DNA of 64,000 nucleotides from NCBI GenBank assembly GCA_025558075.1, contig JAHLKF010000036.1, forward strand, positions 1 through 64,000, given 5' to 3'. Below the pieces are notes generated by a model. It was not told the DNA's origin. It did no database searches and saw only the letters and a list, made by a program, of their open reading frames with translations. The position numbers and the translations under genes were made by a program. Below, in pieces: positions 34,916-46,549 of this stretch. The stretch comes from Gaertneriomyces semiglobifer. Lineage: Eukaryota; Chytridiomycota; Chytridiomycetes; Spizellomycetales; Spizellomycetaceae. The first letter of the stretch is position 1; every line of letters begins with the position of its first letter.

Positions 34916-37900
34916 ATGGGACGAGTAAAAGACCGCAGAGTTAAGGGAAGCGCCCAGCCTGCCGACTCTAGGTGCGCAACGTTTGCCTTTTTTCATGTGC
35001 AGCATTGCCATCGCTCACCGTCTTCACAGTCGAGCCGCAGATCTTCTCGCTAGTACCGCTTTCGGCGCCTTCGGATCTCAAGCAACAACCGTCCAATTTA
35101 CTACACCGGCATTTGGCAGTGGAGTGGAATGGGAACTTGGAGACATTCACGGGGAGGTCAAAGTTCTCTTCAAGAGGTTATCCAAGCGGGACAGTGTCAC
35201 TCGAACAAAAGCCTTGGAGGAGCTCTCCGTTTATGTTCAGAATGAGGATGTGGAGTCAGTGAAGCAAATCGTGCCTGCTTGGGTCAAGACGTACATACGG
35301 CTGAACACTGATGCCAATCGGCGCGTGCGCGAACTGACGAACATTGTACATTTGCTCATTGTGAAGAAAGACCGAAAACAGCTTGCACCATATTTAAAAG
35401 AGGTGATAGGTTACTGGTTATGCGCCAAGTTTGATACCAGCAAAGAGTCGTCCAAAGCTGCTGTTGAAGCGTTTGATGTAAGTGCCCAACAGCATTTCCC
35501 TGCCACAGCAACACCCATCCGCTAATATCACCTATTCATGTCTTCTTGGCGGATCATAGACAGCGTTTCCGAAGAAAAAAGCAGATGTCCTAGTATTTTG
35601 CCAAACGGAGATTTTGGCATTCATAACCGAGAACATATTACACCAAACACCTGAAACATTAAGTGAGAACAATGTTAAACCTGCATCACCCCTCGTTCTT
35701 CAACTGAAACACTGAAACAGGTGATCCTAGGTTCACTACAGATGAAGACAGCGCATCTAAGTATGCCAGAATAGTATCTAGCTCGTTCTATATGCTCGGT
35801 TACATGCTCGGTAGGATGGTTACCGTTTCGAAAGTGTTCAATTCTGCTTATTTACCGTACCATGGATAGAGCAAGTGCCGGAGACGGAAGTACAACAAAG
35901 CCGACATTTGTACGAATCGCTTTGTTGCGAAACCAAGTTTTGGTCGAAATGCCGACATGAGTCGGCCCAGATCCGCTGCTCAGTATACTACTTCTTAAAA
36001 ACAGCTGTTCAGAAAGTCTCGAATTTACTTGAGCCCCACATTCAAATCATCTCGACGACGTTTCTTGGCAAGGCCTTTACAGACACCGAGCAATCCACGC
36101 ATCGCGAACTTTGGGATGCGCTAGTTCTTCTGACAAAGGAATTTCCACACTCTTGGATTTTGGCCTCCGAAAAGAAACCTGTTCTGCCCAAGCTGTACGC
36201 GTTTTTGAAAAAGGGCGTCTACGGTTCGGTGAGCTTGGTGTACCCTAGCCTGCTGGCCCTCATCGCCCACTTGCCCAAGGAGATCCTTTATGATTGCGAT
36301 TTTCGCCGAGAGTTTTTGAGTAGCATATGGGCTGGTTTAGAGAGCGGAACACTTGACCAAGCGCATGGCGGCATATTTTTGGAGTCATATTTGGAGTGCG
36401 TCATGTTTTTGATTGTCAGCGGCCGAGATAATGATGAGCTGGCGTCTAGCACGCGATGCATCGTCAACGTGGATTTTTTCCGGCCGATCAATGCATACCT
36501 GTTTCCATCACGCCATTCAAAATCAACTGGCCGCATGAAACCGGCGGACATCGCACGCATCAGCGCGAAATATTTTGTCAAGCTTGGCACTAGCTCCAAA
36601 GTATCGCGGCAATTATTTGATGCTGCCACGGAGAAACTGATGGGAGTTGCGAATCAAGCGTTGACCGAAGTGAAGTATGATGAGCAGGGTGTCCTCTCGG
36701 TAGCCGACTTTGATCTATTTTGCAAACGGCTTGCCGAATTATTTGGTTTCCTTCAGGTTTCAAACCCAGAGATAGAAGAAGATTTCAACACTGTAATACG
36801 GGCGGCGTTCGCCTCCGCGCTGATGGGAGTCACTGAAAACGAACATCGCGCTGGGCTATCGCTTTTCTTACGAGACACCGCGCGGAGATTCATCAGTTTA
36901 TTGAGCGCGGACGCAGACATCAGGCAATCACTGAAGAACTTCATTACTGAACGACTTACTGGGATATTGAAGCGCAAAGCGGGAGGTGATGTGAGTTACT
37001 TGCCGGAGATGGCTGTTCGGTTCTTACACGCAATATCCACGTCCGAAAGCGATGAATCTTTGCAATTGTGGTCCGTAGTTGTCGAAGCGATGTTTGGAGT
37101 TGCCTCGGAAGCGCTTGCAACGACACTGACAAATGTCATTCATGAAGTTGCCGCGACGGAACTTCATCGCCAAATGAACCTTCAGAATGACCGCTTGGAC
37201 CAGTGGATCCGCACGCGGGTGTGCCGCGATTTTGCAGACGATGCCGCGGATTCGGTCGTGACGGATCTCGTATCCAGCTGTCTTTCCTTTGACCATCAGC
37301 ACCAGATCTTGTCCGCGGAGACCACGACTGCGATTGTAGAGCATCTTGCGGAGGCAATGGCCAATTTTGCTGAGCAACTCACAGTGGAGTCGAAAGATCT
37401 GCATGGGCACGTAACCAGCAACCGCATTTCGATATTGAGTGCTCAGATCAAAATCATCCTTGACATTTTGAGAAACAAGGAAGCGCGAGGGGCCTTTGTT
37501 GCGTTCAATGGCGAAAGCATGGTTTCGATCGCCTGGGCTGCCCTCCAAATTGCCCAATGTCGCTCGCTACATGAGGAGGACACCGTGATCAAAAGCCAAT
37601 GCGCTGCAGTTTGGTCTGCAGTTACTAGCACCTGTGCCGAAACAATAGTCGATAGTGACAACATCGCTAATCGTTTGTCCGTGCGCTGGAATGAGGCCTT
37701 TGAGAACCCAAACTATTGCGCCACTGCACACGATTTCGTCATGCTACTACAGAAGATATCGGACATCTGTCAAAGAGACGAAACCAAAAAGGCTGTCCTG
37801 GAGGGCGCTGTAGTTGCCCCACAAGAAGATATCGACTGGTGGTATCAACCCAGTAGTGAAATGCTTCAAATGGTCGACCGAAGCGCAGCCGTGGTGTCTA

Positions 37901-40405
37901 CACTGCGGAAAACGTCCATTAAAGATGGGACAGAGATGACCGCAATCAAAATGTATACCCGCAAGATCGAGTTCCTATACAGTATGGGAGAAGCATTTGG
38001 TGTTTCCGAAGTGCTTTGCGGGACTCCGGTTAAATGTGCCGGAATCGTTGAGCTTTTACGTTGGGTAGATGCCCGGGAAATTGCTGCTGTCAACAGTGTG
38101 CCCCTTCCGCTCGCAGTGCATGTTGAGCCCGCCAAAATTGTTTCCCTTGTGGATGCCGCAGTGGAACATTCATCGCGAACGAGCAGTGGCGAGTGGCATC
38201 AGATAGCAGTTCGGCTGTGCCGCGAGCTGATGAATGGTGGTGCTGGAGCGCCAGAAGAGCACGTAGTGTCACATGGATTACTACTGGCAGCAGTACGCGC
38301 TACACTCGAAAATCCCAGTGCGTACACCCGTGTCTTGCGCACAATTCTTCGAAAATTTATGTCGGCGGTTGGTCTCGTGGAGAATGACGCGCGCTTGTGG
38401 CTATCGCTTGCTGCAGACTTAGCTGGCAATGCGAGCGTTCTCGGGGTGAATCTGGCTCTCCTCGATACCATAGTGTTGGAAAGGTGCCCTGCGGAAGAAC
38501 TACGCAACAAGGTCGTGGCCATTATAAATCGCATCTCTGAACTGGACAGGGAAAATGCCTTGCGGGCTCAACAACCTCGCACAATTGCATTGCTCTCCAT
38601 GCTGAACATGATTGTAATACCCCCATCAGGCTTTCCGGATGATTCATACTTTCCGACCATTCTTGGAACAACGAAAGTGATTGAGCTGGTTCGATGTTTC
38701 CGCACCTGGTACGAGCGCGACGGATCCATTCAATATGATCCATCCCAGCGTTCCCTGGATGTGCAGGTGTCACTATTCTTGCACGATGTCGTAAGGAACA
38801 ACGTTGACATCGGAATCAATTTGTGTACGTTCGTTACGCAGCTATGTCAAAAGTGGATGCTTCTTATTGATATTGAGCCCGTTGCGAACCGTACCCTGAT
38901 ATACCGAGCGTTAAAATTGTACGCCGCCCTTGATGAAGAGCAGGACATGTACTCCGGCATGAGTGACGCGTTGAGCACCAGCTACTACGAAGTGAACACC
39001 AGAATCCTCGACTTATTTTTACTCGAGGCTGATCGAGGAGAAATCCTCCCGGAACCGGAGTATGTACTTCAAGAAACACTCGCAGAACTGGCATCGCGTA
39101 CTCCAGAGAAAATCCTCTTCGAGGAGCGACCTTTTGATCGCTTATGCTCCTTGCTGTACATGCCGAACCAGGCTGTCCAGAAGTGTGCATTTGGACTGCT
39201 TAGGAGAATCACTGCCGAACACGTTCAGTCGACGTCACTCGCAGTTGAGATGAATGTGGCCAGAGCTGGAAGTGACACCCCACCACAAGAGCCGGACACA
39301 TTGCAGCTGCCGGCTGCAATAATAACCGCGATCAGCACCCATATCCCGGACATTGAGGACTTCGCGGAGAATGAAACCATTTCGGGCAGAGTTTTCGGAT
39401 ATCTCCTATCGTGGATGGCACTATTCGATCACTTGGAGGATTGCACATTCGATTTGAAGACGCAGTACATAGCTCATATACGAAATGGAAATATACTTCC
39501 GAAATTGCTGGAGAATCTCTTCAGTCTTCTCGGTGTCGGTTGGTCACGCACGCCTTTCGACCCATCCAAGTTCGAAATTGACCACTACGAGATCGAAGGG
39601 TTCGAAATCACGCTACCACTTAGCTTCTCACTGCTTGCATCTCATCTGTACTGGCGGGCACTCCGACATCTCCCGTCACTGGTACGGATATGGTGGTCGG
39701 AGTGCAAGAATCGGCAGCTTACCATCGCTGTGGAAAGTTACACTGAGAAGTTCTTCAGTCCCATACTTATTCAAGGAGAAGTATCTGCTATTCAGAATAT
39801 GGACAAGTCAACATTCAAAGATCTCACTGTTAAGGCAAGCAAATCTGGAAATGAGGTGTCTGCAGCCTATACCATTGAGGATGCAACGTTAGAGTTGGTG
39901 ATTCGACTCCCCAGCACATTTCCGTTGACGCAAGTCACCGTAGAGAGCGGGAGTAGCGGAGGTGGAACTAGCGCTGGTGGACGCGCAGCAGGAATATCAG
40001 AATCCAAGTGGCGAGCATGGCTTCTAAGCACCACCGCGGTTATAGTGGGCCAAAACGGTAGCATTCTGGATGCCATCAGAATTTACGGGCGAAATCTGGC
40101 GCTGCACTTTGAAGGCGTGGAAGACTGTGCAATCTGTAAGTTGCTTCAGTGATGAACTCGGGTGGTTGTCGTCCACTTAAACTCTGTCTGTACAGGTTAC
40201 TCTATCATCGGTGTTATTGACCGCACCTTGCCTACAAAACAATGCAAAACCTGCAAGCATCTTTTCCATTCGGCGTGTCTCTTCAAGGTAGGTTCATGGA
40301 CCGCTCCTCGTGCATTTCTACAAGCACTGACCATTTCTTTTCTCAAAGTGGTTCAAAACAAGCAATCAATCCACCTGTCCGTTATGCCGGCAGTCTACCT
40401 TTTAA
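34916..40405 (+). CDS. LTN1: E3 ubiquitin ligase Listerin
   Basis: Listerin (Ltn1/Rkr1) marks stalled nascent chains on 60S ribosomes for proteasomal removal as part of the RQC complex. Seven exons (34916..34971, 35030..35477, 35560..35662, 35721..35810, 35870..40135, 40196..40287, 40349..40405) encode 1,703 residues, within family range. The N-terminus MGRVKDRRVKGSAQ and GVEWELGDIHGEVKVLFKRL form the conserved 60S and Rqc2 binding region, close to other Listerins. HEAT-like repeats fill the 4.3-kb exon. The C-terminal RWD region includes YTEKFFSPILIQGEVSAI. The RING-CH finger starts in EDCAICYSIIGVIDRTLP, continues with KTCKHLFHSACLFKWF and closes with STCPLCRQSTF. All zinc ligands are present. 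Its RING is split over three exons, so a one-exon search would miss it. Divergent from the F-BAR/PH gene. Confidence 0.96.
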
Positions 40406-40713
40406 AATACATCTTCATTCTTTTTTTTGGGATAGGAATAGAGGCGTACTAGCATGTCTCCTGCTTTTGCATCGTACATTCTATAATCAGCTAGCTTCGA
40501 CATTGTAACTTGCTAGGATTTCTCAGAATTACATCATGCCTCAAGAATCCATCGTCCACTAACGGGAAACAAATTCCGGGTATGAAGCGGCTGATATGAG
40601 GTTCACCGTCCCAATGGATCAATAGATATGTATTTCTTTTTTGCCTGCCCAGTTCAACTAATGCTAGTGCAGTTGTACGAACTGACTGATCACAACACCA
40701 TATTCAGTAGTAT
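40406..40713. other. Convergent 3' region LTN1/COX7A-like
   Basis: This 308-base, A+T-rich spacer lies between the Listerin stop and the COX7A-like stop on the opposite strand. No feature beyond probable 3' untranslated sequence was seen. Confidence 0.45.
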
Positions 40714-41068
40714 TTAGTCGAATTCCTTCTTGGTCTATAAACATTCAGCATTAGTTGAAACGTAGAGAAAGTGACCCAGATAGCATGCTGGTACATACAC
40801 CGTTGACCAAACCCTTAGCGTCTTGTGCTGCCAATCCCAAACCAATGGTAAGAGCAACGGCTGCAACACCGAATATCATGGCGTCACTCTTTCCGCGGAC
40901 GTATGTGGGGATGTTGCTGGATTTCTACAAGCCGTGCACAGCATGAGCCACACCATATGGTAACCAGCCGAACCGTGGAAAGAGTGCACTTACACTCCAG
41001 AAAATGCGGTGGGCGATTTCCTTGGAACGAATGGCTGTTGAAATCTCTCTTAGTATACTGTGCTGCAT
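40714..41068 (-). CDS. Cytochrome c oxidase subunit 7A-like protein
   Basis: This small inner-membrane subunit of mitochondrial complex IV is encoded by three exons: 41068..40994, 40924..40799 and 40734..40714. Together they give 73 residues. The branch-point-like CTAAT before the last exon and the 21-nt exon itself (TKKEFD, stop) support the model. The protein reads MQHSILREISTAIRSKEIAH, then IPTYVRGKSDAMIFGVAAVA and a hydrophobic segment to LGLAA, ending in a Lys-rich tail. IPTYVRGKSDAMIF aligns with IPLYLKGGVADALLY of animal COX7A, and the single transmembrane helix and charged tail fit. The N-terminus has basic residues suiting mitochondrial import. Being split and tiny, it is easily missed. 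The fungal Cox7 family is divergent, so the exact subunit name is provisional. Confidence 0.75.
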
Positions 41069-41530
41069 CTCAGTAAATGCTACACCCCAGTTTCTCTCAA
41101 GCACAACAGTTCAACTGGCACGTTCAACGTTGCTAGCCGTTGTTTCTCTCCAAGCGCAATAGCTCCGCTGATTGTCTCCCAAGGCTGACGAGGATGGAAA
41201 AACTCAAACGATGTCTAACAGAAACTTACCGGGCTCCACAGAACCGATCAAAGACCTGGCCAAACCCATGCTGTTATAATCTTTCGACGAAAGGAAGGTA
41301 TCAAGGTGAACGTGCGTTGCGGTGAATGTGGTTTGGTTAAAAGTGGAAAACGTCGCCGCGGAGCTGACGATGGCAAGTTGGGCTTTCAATGACTGTGCCG
41401 CATCTGTTTTCCATGACAACGGTCTAGTGAACTACGCGTTGGGCGTCGTTCGACTTTTGAGGGGCAAACGAACTGTAAATCTTAAGCGACAAGGAACCAT
41501 AACAGCGAGCCACCGAGAAAGCTGGAGTCA
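41069..41530. promoter_or_regulatory. Divergent promoter COX7A-like/MOB1
   Basis: This 462-base spacer separates the two starts. A minus-strand frame (41204-41419) and a plus-strand frame overlapping MOB1 exon 1 were considered and not supported. No TATA box or repeat was recognised. Confidence 0.35.
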
Positions 41531-42658
41531 ATGGATTATCGACGTTTCCTGTGAGTATGCATGGTGTGTTGGTTATGCGACATCTCTGGAGGTGATGACT
41601 GAGCGCTCCTGCCTTTCTAGGGCGAACTATGAGCCAAAGACATTCAAGGCAAAGAAGCAGTTCTTCCAGGGCAGCAAACGAGATCAGCTACAACGTTATA
41701 TTGTGGTAATGTCGCCAGAGTATTCTTACTGTTGTGTGATATTTAGCTGAGGTGATTACTTCCAGAAAACCCTTGGCGGAGGAAGTCTACGTGAGGCCGT
41801 TCAAATACCGCCAGATACAACAAAGGAAGAATGGCTAGCCGTAAACAGTAAGTGCCGTGTCGTCCTCGATGATGGAGAAGTGGTACTGTTTTCCTTTGTT
41901 TTAACGTGATATCATTCAGCGGTGGATTTCTATAACCAAATCAATCTGCTGTATGGATGCGTATCCGAATGGTGTACCCGCGAGACCTGCCCGACAATGA
42001 ATGCCGGCGCCAGGTAACTTTTGATACTTTCGAAATACGCATTCACGGCGTATCTCAGAGAAAGTGACACGCGTGGATACAGATATGAGTACCTCTGGGC
42101 GGACGGCAAGGCATTCCCTAAACCAGTCAAATGCTCGGCGCCAGAGTACATCGAACATCTCTTGGAATGGGTGGACGCGTAAGTGGTGCGGCCTAACCAT
42201 AACCATTTGTCCACTACTGACTCTTGCCGTCATCAGTCAGTTGGATGATGAGTCTGTATTTCCTCAGACTGATGCGTTCCCGCCGCATTTCATGGACGCG
42301 GTGAGGCAAATATTCAAGCGATTGTTCCGGTTCTACGCGCACATATACCATAATCACTTGCAGGTGGGTGATGTCATTCCCAACGGTTGGACAGGACGGC
42401 CACTGACTTCACATATCTGTCTATAGCAACTACAATCCGTGCACGAAGATCGGCATTTGAACACCTGCTTCAAGCATTTCCTATTGTTTGTTACAGAGGT
42501 ATGAGCCTGTAAGCACATTCGCAGCTTAGTCCTACCTACTCAAGCAACATCTGGCACAGTTTGACTTGATAGACGCCAAAGAATTACAACCACTGACCTC
42601 AATTGTATCGCAAATACTGGAGCAAAATCCGAAGATCGGTGACTCAATGGAGACGTAA
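41531..42658 (+). CDS. MOB1: MOB kinase activator (Mob1)
   Basis: Mob1 binds and activates NDR/LATS kinases (Dbf2 or Sid2 in fungi) in mitotic exit and cytokinesis. Eight exons (41531..41550, 41621..41705, 41766..41847, 41920..42013, 42083..42178, 42237..42363, 42427..42498, 42560..42658) give 224 residues, the family size. Exon 1 is only 20 nt (MDYRRF plus two bases). Diagnostic stretches are [75 protein letters not shown] and [14 protein letters not shown]. The zinc ligands (two Cys near [12 protein letters not shown], two His in HIYHNH) are all present. It is a plain, complete Mob1, more like the core LATS/NDR activators than Mob2 or phocein. Confidence 0.93.
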
Positions 42659-42973
42659 CCTCAACTCCAAGCGTTGGTACCGCTGAGCTGCCCTCCTTAC
42701 GAGGCCACTCTTTGGAATTGCAATAGGCTGCGACACAGACAGGACTGGCAAGAATACCCCAAAGCCCTGCTCCTGCCATTAGACTTTTATAGCGACCAGA
42801 AACACTGGTATATTAGACAGATAGTGTTGTATGTAGCTATGATATCCAAAAACTTGCCCTAAGCGAACCCATGCGCGCAGGTAGACTCTAATAGTTGTGG
42901 AGAATCCGTGGATAGTCCATCAAGCTATTCTAATCGATTCGGCCGTCCCCGAATAGCTGTATCACAAGAAGTC
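42659..42973. other. Convergent 3' region MOB1/G-patch gene
   Basis: This 315-base spacer holds the probable 3' untranslated regions of the two converging genes. Open frames across it on either strand carry no conserved motif. Confidence 0.4.
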
Positions 42974-44126
42974 TCACGACCTAACCTTATTCTTCTTGCT
43001 TTTCTTGTCCTTAACTCCTATATCATCTTCGGATCCCCGCTTCCGCTTTTTCTCCTTAGAATTTTCTTTGCACTCTTTATCATTCTTCTTCCGCTTTTTC
43101 CTCTCTTTTGAGCTGCTAACATCGCTTTCAGGCTTCTTTTCGTGTTTCTTGCTCTTTCTCACCCCTTTGACTTTGGGTATATCAGCATCCTCGGCACTGC
43201 CCATATCACTTTCTGTATCCGGCGGGGTCACCATTGACGTTTCGATGCTCTCATCGCCGCTCTGACGTTTCTTTTTCGTCTTATCTTTCTTTGCCTTCTT
43301 ACTCTTGGATTTGGATTCGGTTGCGTCGAGCGTCTCCGCATTGTCGTCTGTGCGCTCCTTGCGCGAACTCTTTTTCTTCTTTTCACCTTTCTGTTCGTGG
43401 TCCGCCCGTTTCTTCTTCTTCTTCTTTTCAGTTACATTGCTGGCAGCAGAGTCAATTCCAAAAGATGCAGCGTGTTCTTGATCTGATTCTTCTCCCACTA
43501 GTTTCTCCATCCCAGCTCGTTTCAGTTTCCCAGGCTGATGGGCACGAGCACCCTTGCGTGCAGTTCGCCCCTCGCACGCCTGCAACAACTCCTCATCTGT
43601 AACCTTTATAGAGTAGTCCTTTTCTTCATCGTCTTCCTCCTCTTCCGGTGCAGCTTTCACGAACGCTCCATATAACAATGCTTTCTTTGCTTTTTCCTTT
43701 TCTGCTTTTGGTTTGGCTTTAACCTCAACACCATTGTCGCCAGCTGAAACTTGTATTCCAGACGACGCTTTGTTGAAAACGTGATCCCACCATTGGAAAG
43801 ACCATTCGTCTGCTTTGGCTCCCAGCTGTAAGAAAGTGGAGTCAGTTTGACCCCGTCGCGGTTAGGTCGAGAGACATCTTAATCACATACCCCGTTGGTG
43901 TCGTTTTTAAACCCAACGGAAATCGCACGGTTGATTCCATCTTCAAAGAAATACGCGATTAGCTATGAGTTATGGCCCAACCGTGGCAAAAAGAAGGTGT
44001 TTTACCTCCACGTGAACCAAGTCCAGACCCCTTCTTCCAGCCATACTTGGCCATTTGCGACTCGGCAAACGTGCCCGTAGACCCCATCCCAAAGCTCGGT
44101 CTATAGTTATCTTCGTCCATTCTCAT
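42974..44126 (-). CDS. G-patch nucleolar protein (GPATCH4/Tma23-like)
   Basis: The N-terminal G-patch (MAKYGWKKGSGLGSRG) binds and stimulates a DEAH helicase; GPATCH4 and yeast Tma23 work in ribosome or snoRNP biogenesis in the nucleolus. The first exon starts at 44126 (MRMDEDNYRPSFGMG; an in-frame ATG lies at 44120). After a short intron it continues DGINRAISVGFKNDTNGLGA. A further exon has ADEWSFQWWDHVFNKASS, matching the conserved HWW...FNK block of GPATCH4. The C-terminal 230 residues are a long run of Lys, Glu, Asp and Ser with repeated KKKKKK, SKKAKKDKTKKK and KKRKKND clusters. This is typical of nucleolar disordered tails. The low-complexity tail means similarity searches should be restricted to the first 130 residues. 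Tandem downstream of the alcohol dehydrogenase gene. Confidence 0.82.
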
Positions 44127-44351
44127 CCAACTCTGGTGATGATGGTGTTGGTGAGATGGTTAGTCGCTTTCAGTTGGTTGAATTTTTGACATTCGCAGCG
44201 CAACATAAATTCAGGCACGTGACTGCGGGGTTACATAAGCGTACACGTAAAGTCCGCGGAGTTTGGAAAACAACCCCACAAGCAAATGAGTTGATTGAAG
44301 GAGGTCTATTATGGTGATGCAATACAGTGAAATCAACGAGCATATGACACT

Positions 44352-45860
44352 TCAAGCTGTGTTAGCGGTTTTTACTACTCCTTTGATGACACCGTCTCGT
44401 TTGGCGTCAAATGCTTCATATAGTTGGGGGATGTCTTCGAATTTGTATGTGTGCGTGACAACGAAAGTCGGATCCACTACACCCTTCTCAAAGAGTTCCA
44501 AGAGATGCTAGTCACGAATAGGGTTTAGTAACAGCTGTGCGCAATGGTCGTTTGCACTAGAACCAACCTTCCAGTAACGGTGAACAAACACCTGACCGCC
44601 GCGAACCGTCAAACTCTTTTCCATCTGTGCCCCGATAGGGTACTGATTCGCCAGGCCGACATAGTCTCCGATAAGCACCACAATCCCTCCTTTGCGCGTG
44701 CACTTGATGACCTCTGCCACCACATCAACCGCATCCGTCTCGAGATTCAGCGCACGTTCAACCTTGTGCATCAAGGACTTTGCGTAGCGGAAGCCTACGC
44801 AGTCGATACCAACGTCGGGCCCATATTGGAAGTGCTTTTTGAGTCCTTCAAACACATCCTCTTTGGAGTAATTTAACGGAATGGCACCAATGCTCTTGGC
44901 TTTCTCTAGCCTTTCAGGCACGCTGTCAATAGCGACGACGTTTTTGGCTCCCCGGTGAATGGCCCAGCGAGCTGCCATCAAACCCACGGGACCCATTCCC
45001 CAGATGGCAACATTGTTCTTCCCCTCTTCTGCCGAAACCTCACCAAGTTCAGTGCCGTGCCAGCCGGTGCAAGCAATATCAGATAAAGTAATAGCGGCCT
45101 CGTCAGATACGGAATCTGGCAATGGGAGCAAGTTGATGTCAGCGAAGGGAACCCGCGCATATTCTGCCTGAAGACCTTCATAACCGCCAAGAAGATGGGA
45201 ATAACCAAAGATACCAGCGGTGCTGCGGTCGAGAAACGTCAGCAACCTTCCTAGACGCGAGCGAGACATGCACACTGCATACCGGTTTCCATATAGATAG
45301 TCCATGGTACCACTGGAGTTGGTGCGGTCACAGCATGACATCTGCCCTTGCTTGCAGAACCTGGAAATACCACGAGCTTAAGTATTGTACTACTAGCGCA
45401 CAGCCGGACGATACTCACCAGCAGTCCCCGCATGCTATTACCGCAGAAATTGCAACTCTCTGCCCTTGTTTAATGCCTTTAACCGCAGATCCGACCTCCT
45501 CCACGATGCCGACAGCTTCATGACCAAACACATCGTGCTAAACAGAGTCAGGTTGAGGCGCGCGATACATACGTTACATGCTCTGATAGTGGGTGCGAAT
45601 GATACCTTTTTAATCTCGGGAATTTCCCGGTGGTAAAGATGGAGGTCCGAACCACACACTGTTGTGAGAGTTATACGTATGATGGCATCTCTCTGGTCGG
45701 TGATCATAGGACGCGGGCGCTCCACAACCCGAAGATCTCGTTTGCCAAAGAACTCCAGGGCCCGTGCCTTGAGGATGGGATCATTGACTGGGTGTACCGG
45801 GGTCACAGTGGGGACAGTTCCCACTACTTTCTCGGGTGCTGTACCAATGTAGTTCTGCAT
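44352..45860 (-). CDS. Zinc-dependent medium-chain alcohol dehydrogenase
   Basis: This member of the medium-chain dehydrogenase family uses NAD(P)+ and zinc. It starts MQNYIGTAPEKVVGTVPTV, and the catalytic domain follows: ALEFFGKRDLRVVERPRP, then TLTTVCGSDLHLYHRE with the first zinc-ligand Cys. The HDVFGHEAVG segment holds His and Glu ligands, and a Cys-rich structural-zinc loop includes FCKQGQMSCCD. The Rossmann part has VAIWGMGPVGLMAARWAIHR then VVAIDSVPERLEKAKSIGA. A middle insert (DAVDVVAEVIK) and GGIVVLIGDYVG are typical of the glutathione-independent formaldehyde dehydrogenase-like branch. The last exon, after a short intron, encodes LLELFEKGVVDPTFVVTHTY through to VVKTANTA. Substrate is uncertain. 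Acetaldehyde or formaldehyde metabolism are options, but there is no evidence tying it to the distant decarboxylase gene. Confidence 0.85.
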
Positions 45861-46549
45861 GTTTGTTACTTGCTTGCTGTGAATGCCAACCCTCTTTTAG
45901 AAACAGTCCCAGCAAACCACATTCCTGTGAAGGCAGTTGTATAAGGCTGGTAGAATGTGTTGGTGATAGTAACGCAACCTGTCACCATGACGTAGACTTA
46001 ACAACATGCGGCCGCAAGCGTTATGTTTTGTTCGCTGTCGCGTACTCCAAGCCTCCGCATCCCTTCTTGACATGTCTGTAGGCCAAAGGCGTGGAATAAA
46101 TCAGCATTACATGTGGCTGCTGTTAACAGCCAGTGAGATATTGGAACTCCAGCATTTTGACATTCTTCAGCAGGGTCCCCATTCCTCGACACGAGAGCTT
46201 TGGGGATCAGAGACAAAAAGACACTTAACACGCTCTCAGCAACAGCCAACACATATCGTCCACTGCGGTGCCCAAAAAGCTGCTTAACATATCCAGCCCA
46301 AGGAGAATTCAACAAGCCCATCGTCCACTGACGGTCCGGGACAACGCGCTTTGGTCGGAGCTGCTTACCAACACACTTTAGTGTACTCGATAACAAAAAG
46401 CACACCGTGGGTTGGATCCACTATCAACTTCGCCAACTTCCCCATTGTCCAATAACTTCTTGGCAGGAAGTTGATATAAATCTACGACGACGGCTCCCCC
46501 ACTTGTGCAGAGCAAGGCATCATCATAGAGAAGTTGAGATATCCTAACA
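45861..46549. promoter_or_regulatory. Divergent promoter region ADH/TPP2
   Basis: This 689-base region separates the dehydrogenase and peptidase starts. Several overlapping open frames of 80-135 codons occur on both strands, but none shows conserved sequence or consistent splicing. No TATA box was recognised. Confidence 0.35.

Noticed and set aside
41204..41419. Minus-strand frame between COX7A-like and MOB1
   Set aside because: Seventy codons without a motif, in a divergent promoter.
45861..46549. Several 80-135 codon frames between ADH and TPP2
   Set aside because: No conserved motif, overlapping on both strands, no coherent splicing.
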